Position numbers and translations under genes: made by a program. Source: Euborellia annulipes (lineage: Eukaryota; Arthropoda; Insecta; Dermaptera; Anisolabididae). Taken from it: a stretch of DNA of 64,000 nucleotides. This document shows positions 21,012-31,229 of this stretch, piece after piece; the stretch's first letter is position 1, and the number at the start of each line of letters is the position of its first letter. The notes beneath the pieces were generated by a model. The model saw nothing but the letters and a program-made list of their open reading frames with translations, was not told the origin of the DNA and ran no database searches. The DNA is taken from assembly GCA_023213315.1 (NCBI GenBank), contig JAKCPI010014350.1, forward strand, positions 108,345 through 172,344. Reading direction: 5' to 3'.

Positions 21012-21988
21012 TAGTTTTTCTCCGCCTTTGCTGCTTCACTTTCAGCTTGTGCTTTTAGCTGTGCCAATACTTCATCACGCAAGTGAGGTTCTGCCATTGG
21101 GAAGCCAAGTTCTGCACGTGCTTGTACATAACTTTGTGCAATTGCACGAGCTAAAGTACGGACACGTAAAATGTAGCGTTGACGCTCAGTCACAGAAATC
21201 GCGCCACGTGCATCAAGCAAGTTAAAGGTGTGAGACGCTTTAACCACTTGCTCATAAGCAGGAAGAGAAAGTTTTGCTTCAATTAAACGATTTGCTTCTG
21301 ACTCATAAAAGTCAAAGAGTTCAAATAGTTTTTCAACTGGAGCATATTCAAAGTTATAAGTCGATTGCTCAACTTCATTTTGATGGAATACGTCGCCGTA
21401 AGTCACAGTACCGAATTGGCCTTTCGTCCAAACAAGGTCATAAACCGAGTCAACACCTTGAAGGTACATTGCAAGACGTTCTAAACCGTAAGTGATTTCA
21501 CCTGTTACTGGATAACATTCAACGCCACCGACTTGTTGGAAGTAAGTGAACTGAGTCACTTCCATACCGTTAAGCCAAACTTCCCAACCTAAGCCCCAAG
21601 CACCTAGCGTCGGAGATTCCCAGTTGTCTTCTACGAAACGAATGTCGTGAGTAAGCGTATCAATCCCGATTGCTTTTAAAGAATCAAGATAAAGCTGTTG
21701 GATGTTGTCTGGGTTTGGCTTAAGCACCACTTGGAATTGGTAGTAGTGTTGTAAACGGTTCGGGTTTTCACCATAGCGGCCGTCTTTTGGACGTCGTGAA
21801 GGTTGAACGTATGCAGCATTCCAAGTTTCTGGCCCTAAAGCACGTAAGAATGTTGCGGTGTGGAATGTTCCAGCGCCCATTTCCATGTCGTAAGGTTGTA
21901 GTACGACGCAGCCTTGTTCGGCCCAATAGTTTTGTAGGGCAAGAATTAAACCCTGAAATGTATCAATGTGCGAGATGGCGCGACTCAT
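21011..21988 (-). CDS. glyQ: Glycyl-tRNA synthetase alpha subunit
   Basis: Catalytic alpha subunit of the bacterial-type GlyRS (class II). An intact 325-residue frame has the canonical [20 protein letters not shown] start. It also shows [20 protein letters not shown], the motif-2 region [20 protein letters not shown] and [17 protein letters not shown]. First gene of the glyQS pair, read on the minus strand; the divergent region to 22079 should carry its promoter. Confidence 0.97.
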   Translation of the reverse strand: MSRAISHIDTFQGLILALQNYWAEQGCVVLQPYDMEMGAGTFHTATFLRALGPETWNAAYVQPSRRPKDGRYGENPNRLQHYYQFQVVLKPNPDNIQQLYLDSLKAIGIDTLTHDIRFVEDNWESPTLGAWGLGWEVWLNGMEVTQFTYFQQVGGVECYPVTGEITYGLERLAMYLQGVDSVYDLVWTKGQFGTVTYGDVFHQNEVEQSTYNFEYAPVEKLFELFDFYESEANRLIEAKLSLPAYEQVVKASHTFNLLDARGAISVTERQRYILRVRTLARAIAQSYVQARAELGFPMAEPHLRDEVLAQLKAQAESEAAKAEKN

Positions 21989-22078
21989 GTAGCATCCACG
22001 AATTTATGAGAAAAATTGCCCCTAAGTATAAGGATTTTGTAGGGGAGTGGCAAAGGCTAGTTGCTATACCTATAAAAA

Positions 22079-22563
22079 TTATTGGTTGTCATTTAGCTGG
22101 GATTTTCCTGCATGTTTTACTTTTAATCGAGGTTGAAATGATGCAAAAAACCAAAAAATAAGGCTAAGAATAAAGCTTACAGTGAATGTAGAGGTTGAGA
22201 TCAAAGTACGTCCAACAGTTGGGAATACATAATCAAATATTGGTAAATTATGAGAAATATTTTCATAGACCGCTAAGAAGAAATAAATCAAGCTAAATGA
22301 TACATGTGCACCTAACCACATTAATGGAAAGATAAAGCGGTTTTTAGTAATGAGTACTTGGCATATCTTAAGTAGTAATGGGGATAAGATAATATAATAA
22401 GTACCAACAAAGATTCCAATAATATAGAGGAGATCAAGTGCAAACTTGCCAGTAAGTACGGACAATAAAATTAAGAGGCTGATCGGAATAAGAGGGGGTA
22501 ATAATAAAGAGCAATTTTAGGTTGGTATTCGATATTTGGTGTTGTCAGATTCATCTTAATCAT
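22079..22563 (-). CDS. Hypothetical four-helix membrane protein (one frameshift)
   Basis: The uninterrupted part (22079-22465) gives 128 residues with about four hydrophobic helices and a basic tail (RLKVKHAGKS). Reading further upstream, an ATG at 22563 (or 22554, MNLTTPNIEYQPK) is in the correct frame if one A is restored near the A run at about 22515. The corrected protein is about 161 residues and gains another hydrophobic segment (LLLPPLIPISLLILL). No family recognised. It is divergent from the Sel1-like gene. Confidence 0.55.
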
Positions 22564-22700
22564 AGTAGGTTATGTTTTTTAAATTCTAAAATGATCTGCT
22601 GATAATGTCCATGAACTATTAAAATAAGATTATTATCTTTTGTATTTAATAGGTATTTTGATAGGATGATTTGTCTTAATTTAAATTAGATTATTTTAGA

Positions 22701-23486
22701 ATGAATTTGAAAAAATATTATTTTGGAGCTTTTTATTATTTTTAGGCTTTATTGGTTTTTACTATTTAAAGAATAATTGGATTTATTATTCAGCTAAATA
22801 TAATTACAATTTCAATAAGTTAAATGCAGATGAACTGAATAATTATGCTGCTTTGTTGTATTATAAAAATAGAAATGATTGGATCCGAAGTAAAGAAGGT
22901 GATGAGACCACTGAAGCAAAAAAAAGCTTTAGAGATTGAACAAATTTTTCAAAAAGCTGCTGAACAAGGTAGTGCTTTAGCTAAATTGAATTTAACTACG
23001 CTTTATTATCGGAAAGAAGACTTAAGTGCTTTTGTACCTAAGATGTTCAAACTCTCTGAAGAGGCTGCGCAAGCAGGCAATGCTGATGCTCAGTTCAGGG
23101 TAGGTACGTTTTATCATCTAGGTTATGGTGTAGATACAGACTATAAAAAAGCAATGTATTGGTATACAAAAGCTGCTGAGCAGGGTAATCCAGCAGGAAT
23201 GAATAATATAGGGGTTCTTTATCAACAAGGCTTAGGCGTAACAGAAAATGGTAAGGTTTCAACAGAGTGGTATATTAAAGCCGCCAATCTTGGTTATGCA
23301 GATGGTCAAGAAAATATGTTTCAAAATTATTATTCTGGGTTAAATGGGCTACCTCAGGATAAAGAGGAAGCAATGAAATGGCGCGATATGTGCTCTTACC
23401 GTACAGAGGAGATACCAATACAACCGGTTTATAATATTGATCTTAAAGTTGATGAAACCTATCCGAATACCTGTAAAAATCAGTAA
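22701..23486 (+). CDS. Membrane-anchored Sel1-repeat (TPR-like) protein (two frameshifts)
   Basis: The ATG at 22701 starts MNLKK. After one A is added to the run 22710-22715 it continues into a hydrophobic anchor (LLFLGFIGFYY). An extra A in the run 22918-22925 restores the second frame, and the two cancel to give about 261 residues. Sel1-like repeats are clear: AAEQGSALAKLNLTTLYY, AAQAGNADAQFRVGTFYHLG and AAEQGNPAGMNNIGVLYQQG, then a final weaker unit. Such solenoids mediate protein contacts; in Acinetobacter small Sel1 proteins are common orphans. Function unknown. Confidence 0.75.
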
Positions 23487-23597
23487 AACTTTAAGCTGCC
23501 ACCATATAGAATGGTTGGGACTATTTCATAAATAAAAGAAATGAATAGTTTTCTATTGCTGAAAGAAAGTTCAACTTATAAGGGTTTATATTCAATT

Positions 23598-23634
23598 AGC
23601 AGAACGTTCATTCAATGTGTATGTTCTGCTTTTT
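23598..23634 (+). terminator. Possible terminator after the Sel1 gene
   Basis: AGCAGAAC and GTTCTGCT pair across a 17-base loop and are followed by T residues; the right arm overlaps the 3' end of the convergent gene. Confidence 0.4.
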
Positions 23635-24018
23635 GGCCTTATTCTGTTTGTATTTATACCAAGTCAATAATGCCCAAAAATTAAAAGCTGTAATTAAGGT
23701 AGAGATCCCAATCCAGCTAAAAAGAAACTCGGAAAGGAAAGTCTTAAAGGATAGGTTACCAAGCGTATTAAAGATGAGGAGTATACCTAATGCTGTTAAA
23801 AATATTGTTATGAAATTTAGAAGCTTGAATTTATTTAGTAATATAGATGTTGCTATAAGGAATGGTACAAAGAAGAGATATATAATGAATGAATAAATAA
23901 GCATAGAACTCATTGAAGTTAAAATAATGAACACTGGTATAGGAGCGAACAATAGACCCTTTATTATGTCTAAATACTGATAGGAAATCGTTACAGAATT
24001 TTTGTTATATTGAGGCAT
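23608..24018 (-). CDS. Hypothetical four-helix membrane protein
   Basis: A 136-residue protein with four strongly hydrophobic stretches (about 18-40, 42-60, 66-85 and 98-118) and a lysine-rich C-terminus (YKYKQNKAKKQ). It has the same general plan as the gene at 22079-22563, but no convincing sequence identity. It is divergent from the LprI-like gene with about 30 bases between starts. No family recognised. Confidence 0.6.
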   Translation of the reverse strand: MPQYNKNSVTISYQYLDIIKGLLFAPIPVFIILTSMSSMLIYSFIIYLFFVPFLIATSILLNKFKLLNFITIFLTALGILLIFNTLGNLSFKTFLSEFLFSWIGISTLITAFNFWALLTWYKYKQNKAKKQNIHIE

Positions 24019-24047
24019 ATTAAAAATTATAGAATCGAGAATGAATT

Positions 24048-24457
24048 ATGCTGAAATTTTGCTGCAAACTCATTGTTTTATCCAGCCTTTTTGTAGTACA
24101 TGGCTTTATGCGCAGATCGATACTGACGAGCAAGACGAATACAGTCAATGTGTAGACCAGACCATTAAGGAGATGCAGCTTGAAAGCATTAACAACATGG
24201 TAGTTCATAGTTGTTCTGAACAAGCAAAAAAGATTTATGAAGAAAAGATAGTTGCCTTGATTGATCAAATTCGTGCACAAAGTGAAGAATACCAACAGCC
24301 GGAACGTTACCAAGATATTTTAAAATCTCAGCGACTTTGGAAAGCTTATGTAGATCAAGAGTGTAGTAATGCAGGCTCATATATTGGCTCACCGATGTAT
24401 TCATATTGCCCAATGCAAGAGTATGCAGCGCGTAAAGCAAATAGAAGAATACGTTAA
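24048..24457 (+). CDS. LprI-like (DUF1311) secreted protein, probable frameshift
   Basis: The mature part has the DUF1311/LprI N-terminal pattern: a YSQCVDQ opening, then a second Cys in VVHSCSEQAKKIYEE, WKAYVDQECSNAG and the terminal SYCPMQEYAARKANR. An upstream frame at 24041 gives a poor N-terminus. The ATG at 24048 in another frame gives a clear signal peptide (MLKFCCKLIVLSSLFVVHG), and one missing base near 24100-24104 would join it to LYAQIDTDEQDEY. The corrected length is about 136 residues. LprI relatives include lysozyme inhibitors, but many have unknown targets. Confidence 0.65.
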
Positions 24458-24570
24458 TTAAGTCAGATCATTTTAAACGTCACCTCATGACGCTTAGGGT
24501 ACTTCAATAGATTAAGTTTAAGAATGCGACATGATATTTTTTAAACGATGCCATAAATGAGTCGTTTGAT

Positions 24571-25833
24571 ATGTCTGATCGCATTCGAGAAAAACTACAG
24601 ATTCTTGCAGATGCTGCCAAATATGATGTGTCTTGTTCATCAAGTGGCAGTGACCGTAAAAATAAAGATAAAGGTCTAGGTGATGCCAGTCATTCAGGAA
24701 TTTGCCATAGCTACACCGAAGATGGCCGCTGTGTATCCCTCTTAAAAATTCTATTTAGTAATGTCTGTATTTTTGACTGTGCTTATTGTGTTTCGCGTCG
24801 TTCTAATGATGTTCAACGTGCAGCATTTACGGTGCAAGAGGTGGTGGACTTAACCATTAATTTTTACCGCCGTAATTATATTGAAGGTTTATTTTTAAGC
24901 TCAGGCATTTTTAAATCGGCTGACCATACAATGGAGCGTATGCTTCAAGTTGTGAAGAAGTTACGCCTTGAAGAAAACTTTAATGGCTATATTCATCTAA
25001 AAACGATTCCGGGTGCATCGCCTGAACTGATTCATGAAGCAGGTTTATATGCTGACCGAATGAGTATTAATTTAGAGATGCCTACCGAGATTGGATTAAA
25101 GACTTTTGCACCGGAAAAATCCCATCAAGAAGTACAAAAAGATTTAGGTTTGGTTCGTGATAGACTTATTCAACTTAAAGATGAACGTCAAATCATTAAG
25201 CATGTACCGAAATATGTACCAGCAGGGCAAACCACTCAAATGGTAGTGGGAGCACATCAAGAGTCTGATCAAGATGTCTTGTTTATGGCGGACAAACACT
25301 ACAAAGAATTTAAACTCAAACGGGTCTATTTTTCGGGTTATATTCCAATTAATACCGAAAATAATTACTTACCAGCAGTGGGTTCCGCACCGCCTTTACT
25401 TCGTGAAAATAGACTTTATCAGAGTGATTGGCTGATGCGTTTTTACGGTTTTCAGGTCAATGAAATCGTCAATGAGAAATTCCCAAATTTAGATTTAGAT
25501 ATAGACCCAAAATTAAGTTGGGCTTTAAGACATCCTGAGCAGTTTCCAGTAGATTTAAATTGTGCCGATTATCAAATGATTTTACGTGTACCCGGCATTG
25601 GGGTGAAATCGGCTAAGAAAATTGTTCAGGCTCGTCGCTTTGGCAAAATCCACATCGATTTACTTAAAAAGTTAGGTGTCGCCTATCAGCGAGCAAAATT
25701 CTTTATTCGCTGTGAAGACAGTCCAAAATTCCAAAAAGAACTGTCTTCAAGTTTTATTCGGCAGCAGATTTTAACGCAGGGTTCCTCGAAATATGTACAG
25801 CAGCTTTCGCCACAATTAAGCCTTGGGTTCTAG
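24571..25833 (+). CDS. Radical SAM putative DNA modification/repair protein
   Basis: A 420-residue protein of the radical-SAM family described as putative DNA modification/repair (TIGR03916 type). The 4Fe-4S/SAM motif is CIFDCAYC, a Cx3Cx2C with C66, C70 and C73. The TIM-barrel region includes LFLSSGIFKS and HLKTIPGAS. A helix-hairpin-helix lies near the C-terminus: ILRVPGIGVKSAKKIVQARR. The next gene starts two bases after its stop and is the usual partner (TIGR03915 type), so the pair is almost certainly co-translated. The chemistry is not established. Confidence 0.88.
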   Translation: MSDRIREKLQILADAAKYDVSCSSSGSDRKNKDKGLGDASHSGICHSYTEDGRCVSLLKILFSNVCIFDCAYCVSRRSNDVQRAAFTVQEVVDLTINFYRRNYIEGLFLSSGIFKSADHTMERMLQVVKKLRLEENFNGYIHLKTIPGASPELIHEAGLYADRMSINLEMPTEIGLKTFAPEKSHQEVQKDLGLVRDRLIQLKDERQIIKHVPKYVPAGQTTQMVVGAHQESDQDVLFMADKHYKEFKLKRVYFSGYIPINTENNYLPAVGSAPPLLRENRLYQSDWLMRFYGFQVNEIVNEKFPNLDLDIDPKLSWALRHPEQFPVDLNCADYQMILRVPGIGVKSAKKIVQARRFGKIHIDLLKKLGVAYQRAKFFIRCEDSPKFQKELSSSFIRQQILTQGSSKYVQQLSPQLSLGF

Positions 25834-25835
25834 CG

Positions 25836-26632
25836 ATGTTTAATGATGAAGTGGCTTACTATTTTGATGGTTCAATGGTTGGGCTGCTAAGCTGTATTTT
25901 TCGTGCATTTCAATTTAAAGAATTACAGGTCAGTCTTTGTTTGAATGATGCTGCTCAACATGGTTTATTTGCCGATAAAATTGAGGTTTCAAATAACCAG
26001 CAACATGCAGAGCGTGTGTGGTCCGCGCTACAAAAAAAGCTGTCATCATCTTCTTTAAGACAATTTTATTTTGCTTATTTATCTGAGTCTTTAGATGCCT
26101 ATCAGCATTTATTTAATTACTGTATTTATGTGTTTACTAGCCATGTTTCCATAGAAAGAGATTATTCAAATCCTAGTGTTTTAGCGATTGCACAGTGGAC
26201 GAAAAAGGTCGGACGAGAAAAGCATCGGATGGAAGCTTTTATCCGTTTTAAAAAACCAAAGATGAGCTTTTTTTAAGTCTGGTTCGGCCCGATTTTAATG
26301 TTTTACCGCTTATTCAGCCTCATTTTAAACGACGTTACCAAGATCAGCGTTGGCTGATTTATGATGAAAAACGTAGGTTCGGGCTTTATTATGATTTACA
26401 GGAAATACATGAGGTTTCACTCGAAGCTTCTGAGGTTGACCGTAATTTAAAAAATGGAATGAGCCAAAGCTTTCAGCTCGAGCTAGATGAGCAAGAAGTT
26501 TTATATGACCAGCTTTGGAAGGATTATTTTAAAAGCGTTAATATTACAGAACGCCAAAATATAAAGCTACATGTGCAATATTTACCAAAACGCTACTGGC
26601 GCTATTTAAATGAAAAATTAATTGAATATTAA
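25836..26632 (+). CDS. TIGR03915-type putative DNA metabolism protein (one frameshift)
   Basis: Partner of the radical-SAM gene upstream. The first frame (25836-26276) starts MFNDEVAYYFDGSMVGLLSCIFRAF, typical of the family. It breaks in the A run 26250-26255 (one A short) and continues as LVRPDFNVLPLIQPHFKRR, which in the family is followed by WLIYDEKRRFGLYYD; it ends at the TAA 26630-26632. Corrected length is about 265 residues. Some family members carry an added uracil-DNA-glycosylase-like domain; this one does not. The role is inferred from neighbourhood only. Confidence 0.82.
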
Positions 26633-26763
26633 AGTTTTAAAAGGGCGAAAGTTGGTTCAACAGGTTTTCTTCTCTTTGAAGATATAATTTAAATGCACTT
26701 TATGTGGCTTTGGGCGTATACTTTTGCCCGTTATAAATGACGGCATATCCCCAAAGGTGTACT

Positions 26764-27862
26764 GTGAGTGTTATACAGCGACAATGGTTACAGATTTTAA
26801 AACCGAATTTTAGGTTTTACCTTTAAAAGAACGGTTGCTTTGCGGCGTTGGAGCACTGTGTGGTTTAGCAATTTCTTCCTTAATTAGCTGGTATGTTCTA
26901 GGCGGAATTAATGCTTGGTACATTGCACCTATGGGTGCCTCATCTGTTTTATTGTTTGCTGTGCCGACTAGTCCCTTGGCTCAACCGTGGAATGTGCTTG
27001 TCGGTAATACTTTGGCTGGAATTATTGGGGTTGCTTGTGCGCAGTGGATTCCTGATCTAACCACGGCTTTTAGTGTTGCAGTGGGTTTTGCCATATTTTT
27101 AATGATGACCACCGACTCTTTACATCCACCAAGTGGCGCCGTGGCCATTACGGCTGTGTTAGGTGGGGCTGCATCCATAAATTAGGCTTTTATTTTGTTT
27201 TTTACCCAGTTTTACTTAACTCTTTACTTTTACTCGGTTTCGCCGTCTTTTTTAATAGATTAATTGGAAGACATTATCCGGTTACTGCTCATCTTAATGA
27301 GCGTAGTAAAGACCCAACACCTACTCAAAAGGTATCAATTCAGCCGAAAGATATTGAGTACGCATTAGAGCATCACACTGAATTGCTAGATATTAGTCAG
27401 TACGATTTAGAAAAGATCATTTTAGAGGCTCAAGAACATGCCAATGAGCGCATAGTCAATCAATATACCTGTCAGGATATTATGAGCCGTGATGTGATTA
27501 AGCTACATGAAGATGATGATATTCATCAGGCGCTAGATAAGTTTAAACATGTCAATTTAATGAGCTTGCCTGTTGTAAACGCTGAAAATCATTTAGTGGG
27601 AACTTTAGCTTTATATGAAGTTGTTGAATGGTTTAAAGGTGCAGCAGACCCACGAAACTCTTGGCAGCACTATGTAAGACAGATTATGAGCCGGAGAGTG
27701 GTCACGGTATTGCCAACACAGCCCATTCAAGATCTTGTGCCATACTTCGTTGAGAAGTCGTTTAACTATATTCCAGTAGTTGAAGATCGCAAGCTTATAG
27801 GAATGATTAGCCGAGCCGATATGATTGCTGCACTACAGCAACAGTTAAATCGAAAGTTATAA
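26764..27862 (+). CDS. HPP-family membrane protein with C-terminal CBS pair (two frameshifts)
   Basis: The GTG at 26764 starts MSVIQRQWLQILKPNF. One G is missing at 26813-26814, after which the HPP domain follows with four helices: LISWYVLGGINAWYIAPMGA, SSVLLFAVPTSPLAQPWNV and the signature DSLHPPSGAVAITAVLGG. A missing A at 27179-27181 breaks the frame again before the last helices. The soluble part has two CBS motifs, around MSRDVIKLHEDD and MSRRVVTVLPTQ, each ending in a GTLAL or GMISR strand. Corrected length is about 366 residues. HPP proteins have been linked to nitrite transport in plants and cyanobacteria; the bacterial substrate is not settled. Confidence 0.82.
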
Positions 27863-27872
27863 TTTTTAAGAA

Positions 27873-27910
27873 TAAAAAAGCTACGGTTGATTAGGGGATG
27901 CAACCGTAGC
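27873..27910 (-). terminator. Terminator between HPP-CBS and PspC genes
   Basis: A perfect GCTACGGTTG/CAACCGTAGC stem; the A run on its left gives a T tract on the minus strand, so it chiefly ends the PspC-domain gene. Confidence 0.8.
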
Positions 27911-27922
27911 GACCAAAATTAA

Positions 27923-28177
27923 TTAACGTGTTTGCTCTTCATGTACAGTTCGGACGGCTTGTCGATAGCCTCTAATATGTTCTGGCTGCTTTTTCGGAAT
28001 GACTACCCACAAAACCAGATAAACTAAGATTCCGGGAAAGGCCGCACTCATAATTGAAATCACAATAAAAATAATGCGTAATAAAGTCACGTTCCAACCA
28101 AAACGTTCAGCAATACCACCCATTACACCGGCGATCATGCTATGTCGGTTCGAGCGATATAAACCAGAACTGGCCAT
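27923..28177 (-). CDS. PspC-domain protein
   Basis: An 84-residue protein. It starts SSGLYRSNRHSMIAGVMGGIAERFGWNVTLLRI, the PspC pattern, then has one hydrophobic helix (IIFIVISIMSAAFPGILVYLVLWVVIP) and a basic/acidic tail. PspC proteins sit in the inner membrane and, in enterobacteria, relay envelope stress to PspA. No pspA or pspB lies nearby, so a Psp-type role is not implied. An 'aaggagaatt' ribosome site precedes the ATG. Confidence 0.85.
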   Translation of the reverse strand: MASSGLYRSNRHSMIAGVMGGIAERFGWNVTLLRIIFIVISIMSAAFPGILVYLVLWVVIPKKQPEHIRGYRQAVRTVHEEQTR

Positions 28178-28358
28178 CTAATTCTCCTTAAAGATAAAAA
28201 GTTACAAGGAATTGCTTATTCTCTTGCTTAATAAAAATATGGAGACGAAATAACGGGTTTAAAGTCTTCTAAAAGTAAAATGGTTAAAATATGTAAAGGA
28301 TTGAAAAGAAAGAAACCAACATCTAATAAAATGCACCCTTTCAGGGCTTAGGAGGTTT

Positions 28359-28421
28359 ATGACAGCAATAAAGCTAGTGCCTGAAATCAATGTGGAACTT
28401 GGTTATTGCTGTTATCTGTGA
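28359..28421 (+). CDS. Possible 20-codon leader peptide ORF
   Basis: A strong ribosome site ('taggaggttt') stands right before an ATG. The frame is MTAIKLVPEINVELGYCCYL then TGA. The stop is three bases before the ATG at 28425, and the frame is the same as that of the lipoprotein. It may be a leader peptide coupled to the lipoprotein, or the real N-terminus interrupted by a stop. Expression is not shown. Confidence 0.4.
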   Translation: MTAIKLVPEINVELGYCCYL

Positions 28422-28430
28422 ATAATGTAT

Positions 28431-29078
28431 ATGTCTTTGAAGTGGTCTGGTTTTGTAGTTAAGCATTTGGCTGTCGCGGCTATGATGTGTATGACACTTA
28501 GTGCTTGTGATATAAACCATACCAACTCAAAAGATCACTCTAGTGCAAGTTCTAATTCTATGCATGAAGAAAATTTAATAAAAAATAGTACATCTACAAA
28601 AACATTAGACTATGTAGCAGGACGTACTTTTTTACCTCAGCAAAATTTAGATCAAACTGAAAAATTAAGCGGAATTGCATTGCAGTATGTAGGGCGATAT
28701 CACACTCGAATTTCATGTGAGGATGCTTTTGCCGATTGTGAATCAGGCGAAGCGGAGTACATTTTAAATTTATTGCCCAATGGATCGGCTTATTGGAATG
28801 TGATTCATTTTGGTCGCGTGGGGAGTAAAGATGGAGCCAAAAGCGCTGCTGTAAATGAATTGTGCCCTTCTTTAAATTGGAAAGTAGATGAAAGAGAGCA
28901 TGAGTTAACCATCCACTGTCCTTTATCTAACGTTAATTTTTATTTTAAGACTGATTCAAGAAAAAGATTGGTTATGAATCTAGAGAAACTGTTTTATAGC
29001 GATTATGGTAAAAATCGTGAATTTTTAGAGCAAAACTATTTTGTTCCAAAGCAAGCTTATGTTCTGACTAAAGAATAA
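28431..29078 (+). CDS. Hypothetical lipoprotein
   Basis: The frame opens at 28425 (MYMSLKW), and the ATG at 28431 is also possible. The N-terminus is a long lipoprotein signal ending MTLSAC, with Cys at about residue 26 from 28431. A Ser/Asn/His-rich linker follows, then a compact domain of about 130 residues: GIALQYVGRYHTRISCEDAF, then a paired cysteine region (ISCEDAFADCESG), an AYWNVIHFGRVGS strand, and C-terminal CPSLNW with HCPLSNVNFYF. The four cysteines may form two disulfides. It looks like an NlpE-like or small beta-barrel lipoprotein, but the assignment is uncertain. Confidence 0.7.
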   Translation: MSLKWSGFVVKHLAVAAMMCMTLSACDINHTNSKDHSSASSNSMHEENLIKNSTSTKTLDYVAGRTFLPQQNLDQTEKLSGIALQYVGRYHTRISCEDAFADCESGEAEYILNLLPNGSAYWNVIHFGRVGSKDGAKSAAVNELCPSLNWKVDEREHELTIHCPLSNVNFYFKTDSRKRLVMNLEKLFYSDYGKNREFLEQNYFVPKQAYVLTKE

Positions 29079-29098
29079 ATATTCAATTTTTACTTGAA

Positions 29099-29129
29099 TA
29101 AAAAGAGCGCAATTCATATTGCGCTCTTT
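29099..29129. terminator. Bidirectional terminator
   Basis: AAAAGAGCGCAAT pairs with ATTGCGCTCTTTT across a four-base loop, between convergent genes. Confidence 0.85.
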
Positions 29130-29151
29130 TCATTTTACGATTTAAAAATCA

Positions 29152-30974
29152 TTAGTAGTCGAAGCTGAAGTGTTCAACGGGTAATGATGTTAATGTGCGA
29201 GAAGTTGTCACCATCGACTCTGCATGACCTTGAGTTCGAGGTAACATACGGTCAAAGTAGAAGTCTGCAACTTTGATTTTTGCTTTATAGAATTCAGGCG
29301 TTTCTGCACCGTCACCTGCTTCAAGTTTCTCAGAAGCAATGACTGCTTGTTGCGCCCAGAAGTAAGCCATCATCACGTAACCAGAGAACATTAAAAAGTC
29401 TACAGAAGCAGAAGATACGATGTCACGGTCTTTACGTGCAGCAAGCATGATACGAACAGTTAAAGTGTTCCACTGAGCACAAAGCTTAGTTAAATCCCAG
29501 GCAAAACGACGTAAGTATTTATTACGTGCGTGTGCAGCACAGAATTTTAAGATTTCAGCAGTGTAATCACGAACCACTTTGCCTTTTGAACTAAGCAATA
29601 CTTTACGACCAATCAAGTCAAGTGCTTGAATGCCTGTTGTACCTTCATATAGTGTTGAGATACGAGCATCACGAGCGATTTGTTCCATGCCCCATTCTTT
29701 AATGTAGCCATGACCACCGTAAACTTGCATACCATTGTTTGCAGCTTCTAAACCAAGTTCAGTTAAGAAACCTTTCAAAATTGGTGTGTAGAAACCAAGT
29801 TTGTCATCGTAGTCTTCGTAAGCAGCTTGATCACCACGTGTTAATGCATCTGTCATTTTGTCTGCAAGTTTTGCAGCATGATAGATCATTGAACGGCCAC
29901 CTTCAGCAATTGCTTTTTGAGTCAGCAACAGGCGACGTACGTCAGCATGATGAATGATTGCATCAGCAACTTTGTCTGGATCTTTCTTGCCAGAAAGTGC
30001 ACGCATAGACATACGATCTTTCGCATAAGGTAGCGCACCTTGGAAAGATAACTCGGCGTGAGCAATACCTTGAACAGCAGTACCAATACGTGCTGTATTC
30101 ATGAAGGTAAACATGGCGTGTAGGCCTTTGTTAACTTCACCGATTAAATAACCAGTGGCATTATCAAAGTTTAGTACAGCCGTTGCAGAAGCTCGGATCC
30201 CCATTTTGTGTTCGATTGAACCACAAGTTACTGCATTGCGTTCACCGATACCACTCTCAGCAGTAGGGATGAATTTAGGTACGATAAATAATGAAATACC
30301 ACGAGTACCAGCAGGAGCATCTGGAAGGCGTGCAAGTACAATGTGAATAATATTTTCAGTTAAGTCATGTTCACCGGCAGAAATAAAGATTTTCGTACCA
30401 GAGATTTTATAAGTGCCATCTGCTTGAGGTTCAGCTTTAGTTTTAACTTGTCCTAAGTCGGTACCACATTGAGGTTCGGTTAAGCACATCGTGCCGCTCC
30501 AAGTACCTTCAACAAGTTTAGGCATATACGTTTGTTTTTGCTCATCGGTACCGAATTGCAAGATGGTGTTCATACAACCTGAACTTAAGCCAGGTACATC
30601 GTAAATGACCAGTTTGCCGTACCCATCATTTCTGATTTGATGAGGTTTAATGACATTGGTAGGCCTTGACCACCAAACTCTTCTGGATAAGAAAGGCCTT
30701 GCCAACCGCCCATTACGAATTGGTCGTAAGCTTCTTTAAAGCCTTTAGGTGTAGTTACTTCGCCGTTGTCAAAATGGCAACCTTCTTCATCCCCAGATTG
30801 GTTAAGTGGCGATAATACGTTTTCACAATAATCTGCCGCACCTTCAAGAATCATATCAACCGTATCTGGATCTGCATTTTCACCATTTGATAAAGTTTTG
30901 TAGTGAGCAGGGTAATCTAATACTTCATTCATTAAGAAGCGAATATCGTGTAGCGGGGCTTTATATGCTGGCAT
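29152..30974 (-). CDS. Acyl-CoA dehydrogenase, 600-residue class (one frameshift)
   Basis: FAD-dependent acyl-CoA dehydrogenase of the long class with an extra C-terminal domain (DmdC/AidB-like length). The N-terminal frame (30585-30974) has MPAYKAPLHDIRFLMNEVL and YPEEFGGQGLP. One G/C is missing at 30593-30594, and the rest begins with PGLSSGCMNTILQFG. Landmarks are WSGTMCLTEPQCGTDLGQVK, ISAGEHDL, QVYGGHGYIKEWGMEQIARD and ISTLYEGTTGIQALDLIGRK. Corrected length is about 607 residues. It is a single-gene unit; the substrate chain is unknown. The break is probably a sequencing error in a GG/GGG run. Confidence 0.87.
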
Positions 30975-31229
30975 GGCTTTAATCCTAATTTTGAATCATT
31001 GTGGGATTATCTGAATCGATGATTTGATTATTCACTCGCATGATAAAAATACAATGATAATCACATCCGAAAGAAATGTCAGAAAAGCGAATTTTGTCGA
31101 AAATAAATACACCTGAAAATACATTTTCTGCTACATTCAGGACTTATACTTTTATGTGAAAAAACAACTATTTTTTATTTTTAGCAAGTTTTGCTAAAAA
31201 GATAAAGCGATAAGGTTTTAAAAAAGGTT

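Noticed and set aside
22701..24457. Toxin-antitoxin or secretion-effector locus
   Set aside because: Membrane and Sel1/LprI-like proteins fit loosely, but no toxin domain, effector motif or cognate pair overlap was seen.
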